From DASUKM01 sp036278735 (GTDB lineage Bacteria > Acidobacteriota > Vicinamibacteria > Vicinamibacterales > 2-12-FULL-66-21), in the NCBI GenBank assembly GCA_036278735.1, contig DASUKM010000019.1:89064-153063 (forward strand): a stretch of 64,000 nt of DNA. Reading direction: 5' to 3'. The position numbers were made by a program, and so were the translations under genes. Positions 43,437 through 52,234 of the stretch are shown in pieces (the stretch's first letter is position 1; each line of letters opens with the position of its first letter). The notes beneath the pieces were generated by a model. The model was not told where the DNA came from. It ran no database searches and saw only the letters and a list, made by a program, of their open reading frames with translations.

Positions 43437-46082
43437 TCAGATATCCAGATTCTTCACGTCCAGCGCGTTGTCTTCGATGAACTTGCGGCGCGGTTCGACC
43501 TGGTCGCCCATCAGCGTCGTGAACATCAGATCGGCTTCCGTGTGGTCTTCCGCGCGGACCTGCAGGAGCGTCCGGCGCTCGGGGTTCATCGTCGTGTCCC
43601 AGAGCGTGTCGGGATTCATCTCGCCGAGTCCCTTGTAGCGATTGATCGCGACCCCCTTCTTGCCGGCCGCGATGAAGAACTCCACGAGCTCGTCGATCGA
43701 TTCGATCCGGACTTCCTGGTTGCCCTTCGCGGCGGTCTTCGGCATGCCGCTGGCGTCGGGCGTCCGGGACTCGGCGGCAAGCTTCGTCGCCTCGTCGAGC
43801 GGCGCGCCGCCGATGGCGGTGTCGTTGGCCGCCGCCTGCCCTGGCTGCTCCGCCGCCGCCTCGTCCGGCTCGTGCGTCGCGGCGGTGCGCACCACCACGG
43901 GTCCGCGCACGTCCCCGACTTCCTGATAGCTCGACGCGAGCGTTCGGAACTCGCCCGTCGTCACGAAATCGAGATCGACGCGGTGGTGCCGCGCGTAGCC
44001 GCTGCTCCGATCCTCGATCACGAGGCTGAGCGCCTGATGCTCCTCGTCGGTCTGCACGCTCGCGCTGCGGGTGGGCGTGTGCAGCGCGTCGGCGAGCGCC
44101 TGCAGCTTCTCGCGGTCGCTGAAGAACACCTTGTCGCCGCGCGCCCCGCGCTCCAGCAGCGCCATGACGACGTCGCGCGTCGGGCCGCGGCGTTCGACGA
44201 TCTGCAGGTACTTGCGGAACGCGATCAGCTTCTCGAGCCGGCGCTCCAGCTCCGCCCCGGACACTTCCGAGCCGTCCGACAGCACCAGCACGCGCGACTC
44301 CACGGCGCGGCGGATCAGCCAGTTCTCCAGCTCGCGTTCGTCGCGGATGAACACCTCGGTGCGGCCGCGCTTCGCGCGGAACAGCGGCGGCTGCGCGATG
44401 TAGACGTAGCCGGCGTCGACGAGCGCCTTCATCTGCCGGTAGAAGAACGTCAGCAGCAGCGTGCGGATGTGCGAGCCGTCGACGTCGGCGTCGGTCATCA
44501 CGATGATCCGGTGGTACCGCAGGCGCGCGATGTCGAAATCCTCCGTCCCGATGCCGCAGCCGAGCGCCGCGATCATCGTCTTGATTTCGTCGCTGCCGAG
44601 CATTCGATCGAATCGCGCCTTCTCGACGTTCAGGATCTTGCCCTTGATGGGGAGGATGGCCTGGAAGCGGCGGTCCCGTCCCTGCTTCGCCGATCCGCCG
44701 GCCGACTCCCCTTCGACGATGTAGAGCTCGCTCTGCGCGGGGTCGCGCTCCTGGCAGTCGGCGAGCTTGCCCGGGAGCGTGCTGCTGTCGAGCGCCCCCT
44801 TGCGGCGCACGAGATCGCGCGCCTTGCGCGCCGCCTCGCGCGCGCGCGCCGCGTCGACCGCCTTGGCGATCACGCGCCGCGCCACCGCCGGGTTCTCCTC
44901 GACGTAGGCGCCGAGCTTGTCGTTCACGACCGCCTCGACGATCCCCTTCACCTCCGTGTTGCCGAGCTTCGTCTTCGTCTGGCCTTCGAACTGCGGCCGC
45001 GGGATCTTGACGCTGATCACCGCCGTCAGGCCTTCGCGAATGTCGTCGCCGCTGATGCTCGCGTCCTTGAGGTCCTTCGTGAGGTTGTTCTTCCCCGCGT
45101 AGAAGTTGATCGTCCGGGTGAGCGCCGAACGGAACCCGGAGAGGTGCGTGCCCCCTTCGTGCGTGTTGATGTTGTTGGCGAAGGCGTAAATCGTCTCGGC
45201 GTAGCCGTCGTTCCACTGCAGCGCGATCTCGACGTCGATGCCGTCGCGCTCGCCGCGCATGTAGATCGGCTTGTCGTTGACGGACGCCTTGTTCTGGTTC
45301 AGGTACTGCACGAACGAGACGATGCCCCCTTCGTACAGGAACGTGTGCCCCTTGCCGGCGCGCTCGTCGTCGATCGTGATCGTGACGCCGCCGTTGAGGA
45401 ACGCCAGTTCGCGCAGCCGCTGCGCCAGCGTGTCGAAGCTGAATTCCGTCGTCTCGAAGATCTTCGGGTCCGGCTTGAAGCTGACCTTCGTCCCGCGCTT
45501 CTTCGTCGTCCCGGTCACTTCGAGCGCGCCGGTCGGCGTGCCGCGCTCGTAGGTCTGTTTGTGGGCCTGGCCGCCGCGCCAGATCTCGAGCTCCAGGGTC
45601 TCCGAGAGCGCGTTGACCACCGACACGCCGACGCCGTGGAGGCCGCCCGACACCTTGTAGCTGTCGTTGTCGAACTTGCCGCCCGCGTGCAGCACGGTGA
45701 GGACGACTTCCGCCGCCGACTTCCCGCTCACGTGCCGATCGACGGGAATGCCGCGGCCGTTGTCGACCACCGTCACGGAATTGTCGATGTGGATGGTGAC
45801 GTTGACCTGGTCGCAGTAGCCCGCCAGCGCTTCGTCGATCGAGTTGTCCACGACCTCGTAGACGAGATGATGGAGCCCCAGCGGACCGGTGGAGCCGATG
45901 TACATCGCCGGCCGCTTCCGGACCGCCTCGAGTCCCTCGAGGACCTTGATCTTGTCGGCGCCGTAATCGTCCGCGCCGCTGCCGTGCCCGTTGCCGGACA
46001 CGAGATCGGACCCGGCGGCCGGCCGTCCTGCGGCATGCGGCTCGTCGTGCGGAGTGGGCGGATTGGGATTGGCTTGGGTCAT
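43437..46082 (-). CDS. gyrB: DNA gyrase subunit B
   Basis: An 881-residue ATPase subunit of gyrase. The GHKL ATP site shows RKRPAMYIGSTGPLGLHHLV, EVVDNSIDEALAGYCD and NGRGIPVD. The TOPRIM domain begins YIVEGESAGGSAKQGRDR and contains MTDADVDGSHIRTLLL. An Ala/Pro/Glu-rich insertion sits at about residues 725-783, before the conserved ESIDELVEFFIAAGKKGVAI. Standard short GyrB proteins have about 640 residues, and the E. coli type about 800. A 40-residue Gly/His/Pro-rich leader precedes DYGADKIKVLEGLEAVRKR. It lies 13 bp downstream of dnaN; recF is not between them. Confidence 0.97.
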   Translation of the reverse strand: MTQANPNPPTPHDEPHAAGRPAAGSDLVSGNGHGSGADDYGADKIKVLEGLEAVRKRPAMYIGSTGPLGLHHLVYEVVDNSIDEALAGYCDQVNVTIHIDNSVTVVDNGRGIPVDRHVSGKSAAEVVLTVLHAGGKFDNDSYKVSGGLHGVGVSVVNALSETLELEIWRGGQAHKQTYERGTPTGALEVTGTTKKRGTKVSFKPDPKIFETTEFSFDTLAQRLRELAFLNGGVTITIDDERAGKGHTFLYEGGIVSFVQYLNQNKASVNDKPIYMRGERDGIDVEIALQWNDGYAETIYAFANNINTHEGGTHLSGFRSALTRTINFYAGKNNLTKDLKDASISGDDIREGLTAVISVKIPRPQFEGQTKTKLGNTEVKGIVEAVVNDKLGAYVEENPAVARRVIAKAVDAARAREAARKARDLVRRKGALDSSTLPGKLADCQERDPAQSELYIVEGESAGGSAKQGRDRRFQAILPIKGKILNVEKARFDRMLGSDEIKTMIAALGCGIGTEDFDIARLRYHRIIVMTDADVDGSHIRTLLLTFFYRQMKALVDAGYVYIAQPPLFRAKRGRTEVFIRDERELENWLIRRAVESRVLVLSDGSEVSGAELERRLEKLIAFRKYLQIVERRGPTRDVVMALLERGARGDKVFFSDREKLQALADALHTPTRSASVQTDEEHQALSLVIEDRSSGYARHHRVDLDFVTTGEFRTLASSYQEVGDVRGPVVVRTAATHEPDEAAAEQPGQAAANDTAIGGAPLDEATKLAAESRTPDASGMPKTAAKGNQEVRIESIDELVEFFIAAGKKGVAINRYKGLGEMNPDTLWDTTMNPERRTLLQVRAEDHTEADLMFTTLMGDQVEPRRKFIEDNALDVKNLDI

Positions 46083-46095
46083 TCAGAAGTGTCGG

Positions 46096-47214
46096 TCAGA
46101 TGCGCATCGGCATGATGACGTACGTGTAGTCGTACCCCTCGGCGCCGATCGGCTTCATCACGGCCTGGCTCATCTCGTCCCGGAATTCGAGCAGCACGTT
46201 GTCGGTTTCGACGACGGCGAGCACGTCGAGCACGTACTGCGCGTTGAAGCAGATCGTCACGGGCGCGCCCGCGTAATCGACCATCAGCAGTTCCTTCGCC
46301 TCGCCGAACTCCGGGCTGCTCGAGGCGATTTCCACCTTGCCCTTGTCGATCTGCAGCTTCACGGCCCGGGAGCGTTCGTTCGAGAGCAGCGCCACGCGCT
46401 TGATCGCGTTCGTGAGCCGATCGCGATCGAACTCGATGCGCTTGTCGTTGTTCTTCGGGATCACGCGCTCGAAGGCGGGAAACTGGCCGTCGATCATCCG
46501 CGAGATCAGCAGGCGGCCGCCGATGTCGAAGAACAGATGGTTCTCGCTCCGCTCGTAGCGGATCTCCCCTTCCCCCTCCGCCAGCAGCCGCCCGAGTTCG
46601 AGCAGCGTCTTGCGCGGCAGGATCACCCGCTCCTCGTCGTCGGTCGTCGCCTTGCCGGCCCGCTTCTCGCGCGGCACGGTGATGTACGCGAGCCGATGGC
46701 CGTCGGTCGACACCAGGCTCATCGAATCGGACCGGAGGACGAACAGCGCGCCGTTGAGGAAATAGCGCGTGTCTTCGCCCGTGATCGCGAACTGCGTCTT
46801 CGAGACCATCTGGCGCAGCACGTCGCGCGCGAGCGTGGCGCTGTAGTTGCCGCTCGCCTCGGGCAGCGTCGGAAAGTCCTCGCGCGGCAGCGTCTGCATC
46901 CGCGAATCGAACCGATCCGCCGCGACCTTCACCCCGCCTTTGTCTTCCTCGATCCGGACGTCGGTCTCGGGGAGCGCCTTGACGATCTCATACAGCTTCT
47001 TCGCCGGCAGCGTGAGCGATCCCTTCTTCGACACCGACGCCGTGCAGCGGCTGCGCAGCCCGACCTCGAGATCCGTCGCGAGCAGCAGCACTTCGTTGCC
47101 GTCCGCCTCCATCAGCACGTTCGCCAGAATCGGAATCGTGTTCTTCCGTTCGACGATGCCCTGGAAGAGTTGCAGTTCCCGCAGCAGATCAGCCTTGCGG
47201 ACGACCAGCTCCAT
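46096..47214 (-). CDS. dnaN: DNA polymerase III sliding clamp (beta subunit)
   Basis: A 372-residue processivity clamp. The start MELVVRKADLLRELQLFQGI and VERKNTIPILANVLMEADGN are family signatures. Three similar clamp domains follow, ending DYTYVIMPMRI, the usual C-terminal strand. Gene order dnaA-dnaN-gyrB on one strand is the standard origin arrangement. An AT-rich spacer with DnaA-box-like 9-mers separates it from dnaA. Confidence 0.97.
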   Translation of the reverse strand: MELVVRKADLLRELQLFQGIVERKNTIPILANVLMEADGNEVLLLATDLEVGLRSRCTASVSKKGSLTLPAKKLYEIVKALPETDVRIEEDKGGVKVAADRFDSRMQTLPREDFPTLPEASGNYSATLARDVLRQMVSKTQFAITGEDTRYFLNGALFVLRSDSMSLVSTDGHRLAYITVPREKRAGKATTDDEERVILPRKTLLELGRLLAEGEGEIRYERSENHLFFDIGGRLLISRMIDGQFPAFERVIPKNNDKRIEFDRDRLTNAIKRVALLSNERSRAVKLQIDKGKVEIASSSPEFGEAKELLMVDYAGAPVTICFNAQYVLDVLAVVETDNVLLEFRDEMSQAVMKPIGAEGYDYTYVIMPMRI

Positions 47215-47455
47215 AGTGGTGTTGTCCTTCAGATCGGAGGGATTTAACAGAACAAAGAATTATAACAGGAAAGAGGTGCTGTTGAAAAGCAGAAAGACGC
47301 CGCTTATTCGTTCAGAATGTGTAACTTAGCCTGTGGATCGCGAGCTGGACCGGCGGCGGGTTTTTCGGCGCGCCGCTGTGCGGGAATCGAGGGCGCCGAA
47401 AACCCGCCGTCCATCCACAGGGCATCCGCCGCGCACCGTGTGGAAAACCCGGCGC
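47215..47455. other. dnaA-dnaN spacer, candidate origin of replication (oriC)
   Basis: This 241-bp spacer has two parts. At 47225-47330 it is clearly AT-rich for this genome (GGATTTAACAGAAC, AATTATAACAGG, TTCAGAATGTGTAAC) and could be the unwinding element. At 47332-47447 it holds three DnaA-box-like sites: TGTGGAT (47332-47338), ATCCACA (47413-47419) and TGTGGAAAA (47439-47447). With the second cluster upstream of dnaA it suggests a bipartite origin around dnaA. The function is inferred from position and motifs. Confidence 0.6.
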
Positions 47456-48805
47456 TCACCGGAACGACTCCAGGAAATTGCCGATCAGGGTGTTGAAATC
47501 TCCATCGCGCTGCCGCAGCGCCTCGACCTTGCGGATCGAGTGAATCACCGTCGAATGGTGCTTGCCGCCGAAACTGCGGCCGATTTCCGGAAGCGACGCG
47601 TTCGTGAGCGTCTTGCACAGGTACATCGCAATCTGCCGCGGCAGGGCCACCGATTTGGAGTTGTTGCGCGACTTCAGCTCGGTGAGCTTCAACTGGTAGT
47701 AGTCGGCGACCTGCTTCTGAATGATCTCGATCGTGACCGCCTTCTCGTCGTTCTGCAGCACGTTGCGCAGGACGTCCTGGGCGAGCGCCACAGAAATCTC
47801 GCGCCCCGTCAGCGAGGCGTAGGCGACCAGGCGGATCAGCGATCCCTCGAGCTCGCGGATGTTCGATTTGATCTTGCCGGCGATGTAGATGGCAACGGTG
47901 TCGGGCAGCGGAATCCCTTCGGCTTCCGCCTTTTTCTTCAGAATCGCGACCTTCGTCTCGAGATCCGGCGGCTGGATGTCCGCAATCAGCCCCCACTCGA
48001 ACCGCGATCGCAGCCGATCCTCGAGCTGCGGGATCTCGCGCGGCGGGCAGTCGCCGCTGATGACGATCTGCTTCTGCGAGTCGTACAGCGCGTTGAAGGT
48101 GTGGAAGAACTCCGTCTGCGTGCCTTCCTTGCCGGCGAGGAACTGGACGTCGTCGACGAGGAGGACGTCGACGCTGCGATAGCGCTCGCGGAAATCGAGG
48201 ATGCGATCGTAGCGGACCGCGTTGATCATCTCGTTCATGAACCGCTCCGACGAGATGTACGTCAGCTTCAGGTTTCGCAGATGGTTCGCGACGTAGTGCC
48301 CGATGGCGTGCATCAGGTGCGTCTTGCCGAGGCCGACGTCGCCGTAGATGAACAGCGGGTTGTACGACCGCGAGGGGGCTTCCGCCACCGCGCGGCAGGC
48401 CGCATGCGCGAACTGGTTCGACGGCCCCACGATGAAGGTGTCGAAGGAATAGCGGGGACTGAGGCTGCTGGGACGCTCGCCGGCCTCGCCGGGCTCCGCC
48501 TCTTCGGGTTCCGGGGGGACCGGGACGGCCGGACTCGGCACGATCGGCTTCGGCAAGCCGTCGTCGGTGACGAAGGCGACGGTCGTGCCCACGCGCTCGA
48601 TCTCCGCCAGCGCCTCTTCGATGACCGCCGAATAGTGCTTCGTGAGCCAGTCGCGGAACAGGGCGTTCGGGACGCGCACCTGCACCTGGCCGTCCTGGTC
48701 GGCGACAAAAGTCGTGGGCTTGAACCAGGTGTAAAAGCTGTGCCGGTTGACCTTGGTCTCGATCCGCGCGAGGACCTGATCCCAGACGTTCGTGCCAGTC
48801 ATCAT
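47456..48805 (-). CDS. dnaA: Chromosomal replication initiator protein
   Basis: A 449-residue AAA+ initiator. Domain I starts NVWDQVLARIETKVNRHSFY. Walker A is FIYGDVGLGKTHLMHAIGHY at about residue 155, and Walker B lies in VDVLLVDDVQFLAGKEG. The C-terminal DNA-binding signature is PEIGRSFGGKHHSTVIHSIR. Two adjacent ATG codons (48805 and 48802) are possible starts; the frame is open upstream, but the family N-terminus begins here. It is divergent from rpmH, with DnaA-box-like 9-mers in the 375-bp gap. Confidence 0.97.
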   Translation of the reverse strand: MMTGTNVWDQVLARIETKVNRHSFYTWFKPTTFVADQDGQVQVRVPNALFRDWLTKHYSAVIEEALAEIERVGTTVAFVTDDGLPKPIVPSPAVPVPPEPEEAEPGEAGERPSSLSPRYSFDTFIVGPSNQFAHAACRAVAEAPSRSYNPLFIYGDVGLGKTHLMHAIGHYVANHLRNLKLTYISSERFMNEMINAVRYDRILDFRERYRSVDVLLVDDVQFLAGKEGTQTEFFHTFNALYDSQKQIVISGDCPPREIPQLEDRLRSRFEWGLIADIQPPDLETKVAILKKKAEAEGIPLPDTVAIYIAGKIKSNIRELEGSLIRLVAYASLTGREISVALAQDVLRNVLQNDEKAVTIEIIQKQVADYYQLKLTELKSRNNSKSVALPRQIAMYLCKTLTNASLPEIGRSFGGKHHSTVIHSIRKVEALRQRDGDFNTLIGNFLESFR

Positions 48806-49103
48806 TGGCGCCACCTGACGGGGTCTGCCACTTTCGCCCCGCGGAGGTCGCGCGGCTTCGGGCCTGGCCGCCGGAAGCTGCGGGAACAAGCGCGGAAAAC
48901 GGCCTGTTTCGAGCCTTCGCCCTCCGTGAACCCGCCACAATTCAGGGATGAGCCGCACGGCCCAAGCGAAAATCGAGGCTTTTCCACATTTTTTTCCACA
49001 GTTGTGGAAAACTTCGGGGGGAGCCCCTACGGAACCGCGGGGAGACGGACTGTACCATAGCCCTCCCGTCGTGACAATCGCCGCGCCGTCCGTGCAGGAT
49101 TCG
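48806..49103. other. dnaA-rpmH intergenic region
   Basis: The gap between divergent dnaA and rpmH begins with GC-rich sequence without recognised motifs. At 48980-49011 it contains three DnaA-box-like sites, described separately, and then a GC-rich stretch up to the rpmH promoter. No gene is seen on either strand. Confidence 0.6.
48980..49011. promoter_or_regulatory. Cluster of three DnaA-box-like 9-mers
   Basis: TTTTCCACA occurs at 48980-48988 and 48992-49000, and its reverse complement TGTGGAAAA at 49003-49011. Each differs from the consensus TTATCCACA at one position. The last two form an inverted pair around AGT. They lie 175-206 bp upstream of dnaA and are placed for dnaA autoregulation or as part of the origin. 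Confidence 0.75.
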
Positions 49104-49133
49104 TTGACACTCGCCGCTCCGCTTCGCTACTAT
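49104..49133 (+). promoter_or_regulatory. Promoter for rpmH
   Basis: A perfect -35 TTGACA (49104-49109), 18-bp spacer, and a -10 TACTAT (49128-49133). The rpmH ATG follows 47 bp later. It probably drives the rpmH-rnpA-yidD-yidC run. Confidence 0.7.
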
Positions 49134-49180
49134 TTCAGTTTCTCCGATCCGTATCCGTCGCTGTCAGGGGTCCTGAGATC

Positions 49181-49327
49181 ATGAAACGTACGTTCCAGCC
49201 GAACCGCCGCCGGCGCAAGCGCACCCACGGCTTTCTGGTTCGCATGAGCACGAAAAACGGCCGGCTCGTGCTGAAGCGCCGGCGCGCCAAGGGGCGCAAA
49301 CGCCTGACGGTGACGCCGTCCCGCTAG
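49181..49327 (+). CDS. rpmH: 50S ribosomal protein L34
   Basis: A 48-residue basic ribosomal protein: MKRTFQPNRRRRKRTHGFLV, then RMSTKNGRLVLKRRRAKGR. This is the conserved L34 sequence. It is divergent from dnaA and 35 bp before rnpA, the standard order near bacterial origins. Confidence 0.97.
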   Translation: MKRTFQPNRRRRKRTHGFLVRMSTKNGRLVLKRRRAKGRKRLTVTPSR

Positions 49328-49362
49328 TCCCGCGACCGCACGCGAAACAGACCACGCCCGCC

Positions 49363-49743
49363 ATGGCGTTTTTCGGACTGCCTCCGGACCGTCGACTCCG
49401 TCGCCGGGAGGAGTTTCAGCACGTATTCGAGCAGGGGCGCCGGGTCCATGGCCGCTACATCACGGTCGTCGCGGCCCCCAGCACTCAATCCTGCGACCGC
49501 CTCGGCATCGTCGCTTCGAGGAAGCTGGGCGGAGCGGTGACGAGGAATCGAGCTAAACGGTTGATACGAAACATCTTTCGCACAACGATCGGCTGCCCGC
49601 GGACCGGCGGAGCCCCGCTCGACCTCGTCTTCATTCCCAAACGAGGTATGACGGACGCCACCCGCGCCGCCCTCGAGCAGGACGTCCGGGGAGCACTCGC
49701 CCGCCTCGACGTGAAACCGCTGATCGGTCGGTCAAATTCATGA
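49363..49743 (+). CDS. rnpA: Ribonuclease P protein component
   Basis: A 126-residue RNA-binding protein of RNase P, which matures tRNA 5' ends. RRREEFQHVFEQGRRVHGRY and the basic signature AVTRNRAKRLIRNIFRTTIG are diagnostic. It overlaps yidD by four bases (ATGA), so the two are translationally coupled. Confidence 0.95.
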   Translation: MAFFGLPPDRRLRRREEFQHVFEQGRRVHGRYITVVAAPSTQSCDRLGIVASRKLGGAVTRNRAKRLIRNIFRTTIGCPRTGGAPLDLVFIPKRGMTDATRAALEQDVRGALARLDVKPLIGRSNS

Positions 49744-50009
49744 CACTCCCGGAACGCCCACTCTCCGTGTCCGGGCGGCTGGCGATTTTGGCGATTCGCG
49801 GGTATCAGCTCCTGCTGTCGCCGATTGCCGGCGGCGCGTGCCGGTTCGAACCGTCGTGCTCGGCCTACGCGATTGAGGCCATCCGGCGTCACGGCGCCGC
49901 TCGGGGATCGTCGCTGGCCGTTCGCCGAATCTGCCGGTGTCACCCGTTTGGAGCCTCCGGGCTGGATCCCGTTCCGCCGGCCACACCGGCGCGCCACGAG
50001 AGCGCCTGA
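49740..50009 (+). CDS. yidD: Membrane protein insertion efficiency factor YidD
   Basis: An 89-residue protein with the conserved GYQLLLSPIAGGACRFEPS and CSAYAIEAIRRHGAARG motifs, including the conserved cysteines. YidD helps insertion of inner-membrane proteins with YidC, which is the next gene. The start overlaps the rnpA stop by four bases. Confidence 0.93.
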   Translation: MTLPERPLSVSGRLAILAIRGYQLLLSPIAGGACRFEPSCSAYAIEAIRRHGAARGSSLAVRRICRCHPFGASGLDPVPPATPARHESA

Positions 50010-50014
50010 GGGCA

Positions 50015-51745
50015 ATGGAAAAGCGGGTCCTGATCGCCGTTCTCCTCTCGTTTGTGGTGCTGTACGGCTACCAGACGTTTCTGGCGCCCCCCGAGCCCCA
50101 GCGGGCCGCGGCCACGAGCGCCTCGAAGAAGCCGGCGCCTGGTGGCGTTTCCGCTCCCGCGCAGACCGGCGCCGCCGCATCGACGACCGCGCAAACGCGC
50201 CCCACGGCACCGGCGGCGGCCGCCCGGATTCCGGTCACGCCGGGTCGCGACGTGGTCGTCGACAGTCCGGTCGTGCACGCCGTGTTCACCACGACCGCCG
50301 GCGCGCTGAAGAGCTGGACGCTGAAAAGATATCCCGGCACGGACGGCCGCCCGCTCGACCTCGTGCCCCAGACCGTGCCGCCGGGGACCGTACGCCCGTT
50401 CACGCTCGCGGTCGACGATCCAGCCATGAGCCGCGTTCTGGCCCAGGCGACCTTCGAGCCGAATACGACGGCACTGACGGTCGCGAGCGGAACGCCCGAG
50501 CTGCGGTTCGAGTATCACGATTCGAGCGGCATCGTCGCGACGAAGACGTTGCGCTTCTCCGCCGCGCATCCGTACGTCGTCGCCTTCTCCGCCACCGTGA
50601 CGAAGGACGGCAAGGCGCTGAATCCGACGGTCCTGTGGGGCCCGGGCCTGGGCACCGGGATCGTGGCGCATACGCGCACCTACAATCCGTCGCCCGAGCC
50701 GCTCTTCTACCGCGGCGGCAAGGTCACGCGAATCACGACGAGCAAGATCAAGGGAGAGCAGGATGAGGAAGGCGCGTTCGGGTTCGCCGGCGTCGACGAT
50801 CATTATTTCGCCGCGCTGGCGCTGAATCCCGGCCAGGTCCACCTCGAATACCGGCCGCTCACCATGCCGGTGCCGGGCGTGACCGACGGGGCGCATTTCG
50901 TCGAGTGGTCGGCGAAATTCGCCGCGCCGCCTCAGGCCGTCCGCTTCTTCATCGGCCCCAAGGACTTCGACGTGCTCGCGTCGATCGACCGCGATCTCGT
51001 CCGCGCGATTGATTTCGGCATTTTCTCGTGGCTGGTCGTCCCGCTGCTGCGGGCGCTCAAATGGATCAACGCCTCGGTCGGCAATTACGGCTGGTCGCTC
51101 ATCATCCTGACGGTGCTCATCAACTTGGTGATGTTCCCGCTGCGCCACAAGAGCGTCGTCTCGATGCGCAAAATGCAGGAGATTCAGCCGGAGGTGAAGG
51201 CGATCCAGGAGCGCTACGCCAAGCTGAAGATGAGCGATCCGGCGAAGCAGAAGATGAACGTCGAGCTGATGAACCTGTACCGCGAGCGCGGCGTGAACCC
51301 CGCGAGCGGCTGCGTCCCGATGCTGCTGACGTTCCCCGTCCTGTACGCCGTGTACGCGCTGCTCGAAGTCGCGATCGAACTGCGCGGCGCCCCGTTCGTC
51401 TGGTGGATTCACGATCTGTCCGCGCCGGATCCGCTGTTCATCACGCCGATCCTGATGGGGATCACGCAGCTCGCGCAGCAGAAGATGGTGCCGGCGGCCG
51501 CCGACCCCACGCAGCAGAAGATGATGCTGTTCATGCCGATCATCTTCACCGGCATGTTCCTGTGGGCGCCGAGCGGCCTCGTCATCTACTGGACGATGAC
51601 GAACCTGTGGGGCATCGGGCAGCAGATGATCACGAATCGGCTGATTGGCGCGCCGATCGTGCGGAATCCCCGCCCGCCCGCCGAGCGGCGGGTGAAGCCC
51701 GTCGGCCGCGGGCGCACGGATCAGGCGACCAAGGAGCGGAGCTGA
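50015..51745 (+). CDS. yidC: Membrane protein insertase YidC/Oxa1
   Basis: A 576-residue insertase of the Gram-negative type. Helix 1 is VLIAVLLSFVVLYGYQTFLA, followed by an Ala/Pro-rich linker and the large periplasmic beta domain (about residues 80-330). The conserved five-helix core starts near NYGWSLIILTVLINLVMFPL and includes MNLYRERGVNPASGCVPML and PTQQKMMLFMPIIFTGMFLW. ATG 50015 is chosen because it gives the signal-anchor helix; the frame is open upstream through yidD. Presence of the periplasmic domain supports a diderm cell. Confidence 0.96.
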   Translation: MEKRVLIAVLLSFVVLYGYQTFLAPPEPQRAAATSASKKPAPGGVSAPAQTGAAASTTAQTRPTAPAAAARIPVTPGRDVVVDSPVVHAVFTTTAGALKSWTLKRYPGTDGRPLDLVPQTVPPGTVRPFTLAVDDPAMSRVLAQATFEPNTTALTVASGTPELRFEYHDSSGIVATKTLRFSAAHPYVVAFSATVTKDGKALNPTVLWGPGLGTGIVAHTRTYNPSPEPLFYRGGKVTRITTSKIKGEQDEEGAFGFAGVDDHYFAALALNPGQVHLEYRPLTMPVPGVTDGAHFVEWSAKFAAPPQAVRFFIGPKDFDVLASIDRDLVRAIDFGIFSWLVVPLLRALKWINASVGNYGWSLIILTVLINLVMFPLRHKSVVSMRKMQEIQPEVKAIQERYAKLKMSDPAKQKMNVELMNLYRERGVNPASGCVPMLLTFPVLYAVYALLEVAIELRGAPFVWWIHDLSAPDPLFITPILMGITQLAQQKMVPAAADPTQQKMMLFMPIIFTGMFLWAPSGLVIYWTMTNLWGIGQQMITNRLIGAPIVRNPRPPAERRVKPVGRGRTDQATKERS

Positions 51746-51747
51746 CG

Positions 51748-52197
51748 ATGGATGTGCGGGAACGCGTGACGGGCTTCGTTCGCGGCGTGCTGGACGCGAT
51801 GGAACTGCCGCTCGAGATTTCGGTTCACGAAACCGACGATGCGGTGCGCGTGGAGTTGTCGGGCGAGGAGGGTGAGGCGCTGCTGCGGCGCAAGGGAGAA
51901 GCGCTCGACGCGCTGCAGCATCTCGTGAACACCGCCTTCCGGCGCGACCTCGAGGGGGAGCGCCGGTTCGTCGTCGACTGCCTGGACTACCGGAAGGGCA
52001 ACGACGCCGAGCTGCGTCGAATGGCACAGTTCCTGATGGAGAAGGCGAAGAGTTCCGGCGCGGCGCAGGAGATGGGACCGCTGAATCCGTACGCGCGCCG
52101 GATCGTGCACCTGACCGTCGCGGAAGATCCGGCCATGTCGTCGGAAAGCATCGGCGACGCGTTTCTGAAGACCGTGGTGATTTCGGCGCGACGCTAG
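51748..52197 (+). CDS. RNA-binding KhpB/Jag (KH and R3H domains, no Jag-N)
   Basis: A 149-residue RNA-binding protein. The KH-like part is EEGEALLRRKGEALDALQHL, and the R3H domain has MGPLNPYARRIVHLTVAEDP with its Arg and His. The N-terminal Jag domain found in many Firmicutes is absent. It sits two bases after yidC, as in most bacteria, and helps couple cell-envelope and translation functions; the targets are not known. Confidence 0.9.
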   Translation: MDVRERVTGFVRGVLDAMELPLEISVHETDDAVRVELSGEEGEALLRRKGEALDALQHLVNTAFRRDLEGERRFVVDCLDYRKGNDAELRRMAQFLMEKAKSSGAAQEMGPLNPYARRIVHLTVAEDPAMSSESIGDAFLKTVVISARR

Positions 52198-52234
52198 GGA
52201 AGAACCCGCCGCGTCGGCCAATGTGGGCCAGGCC

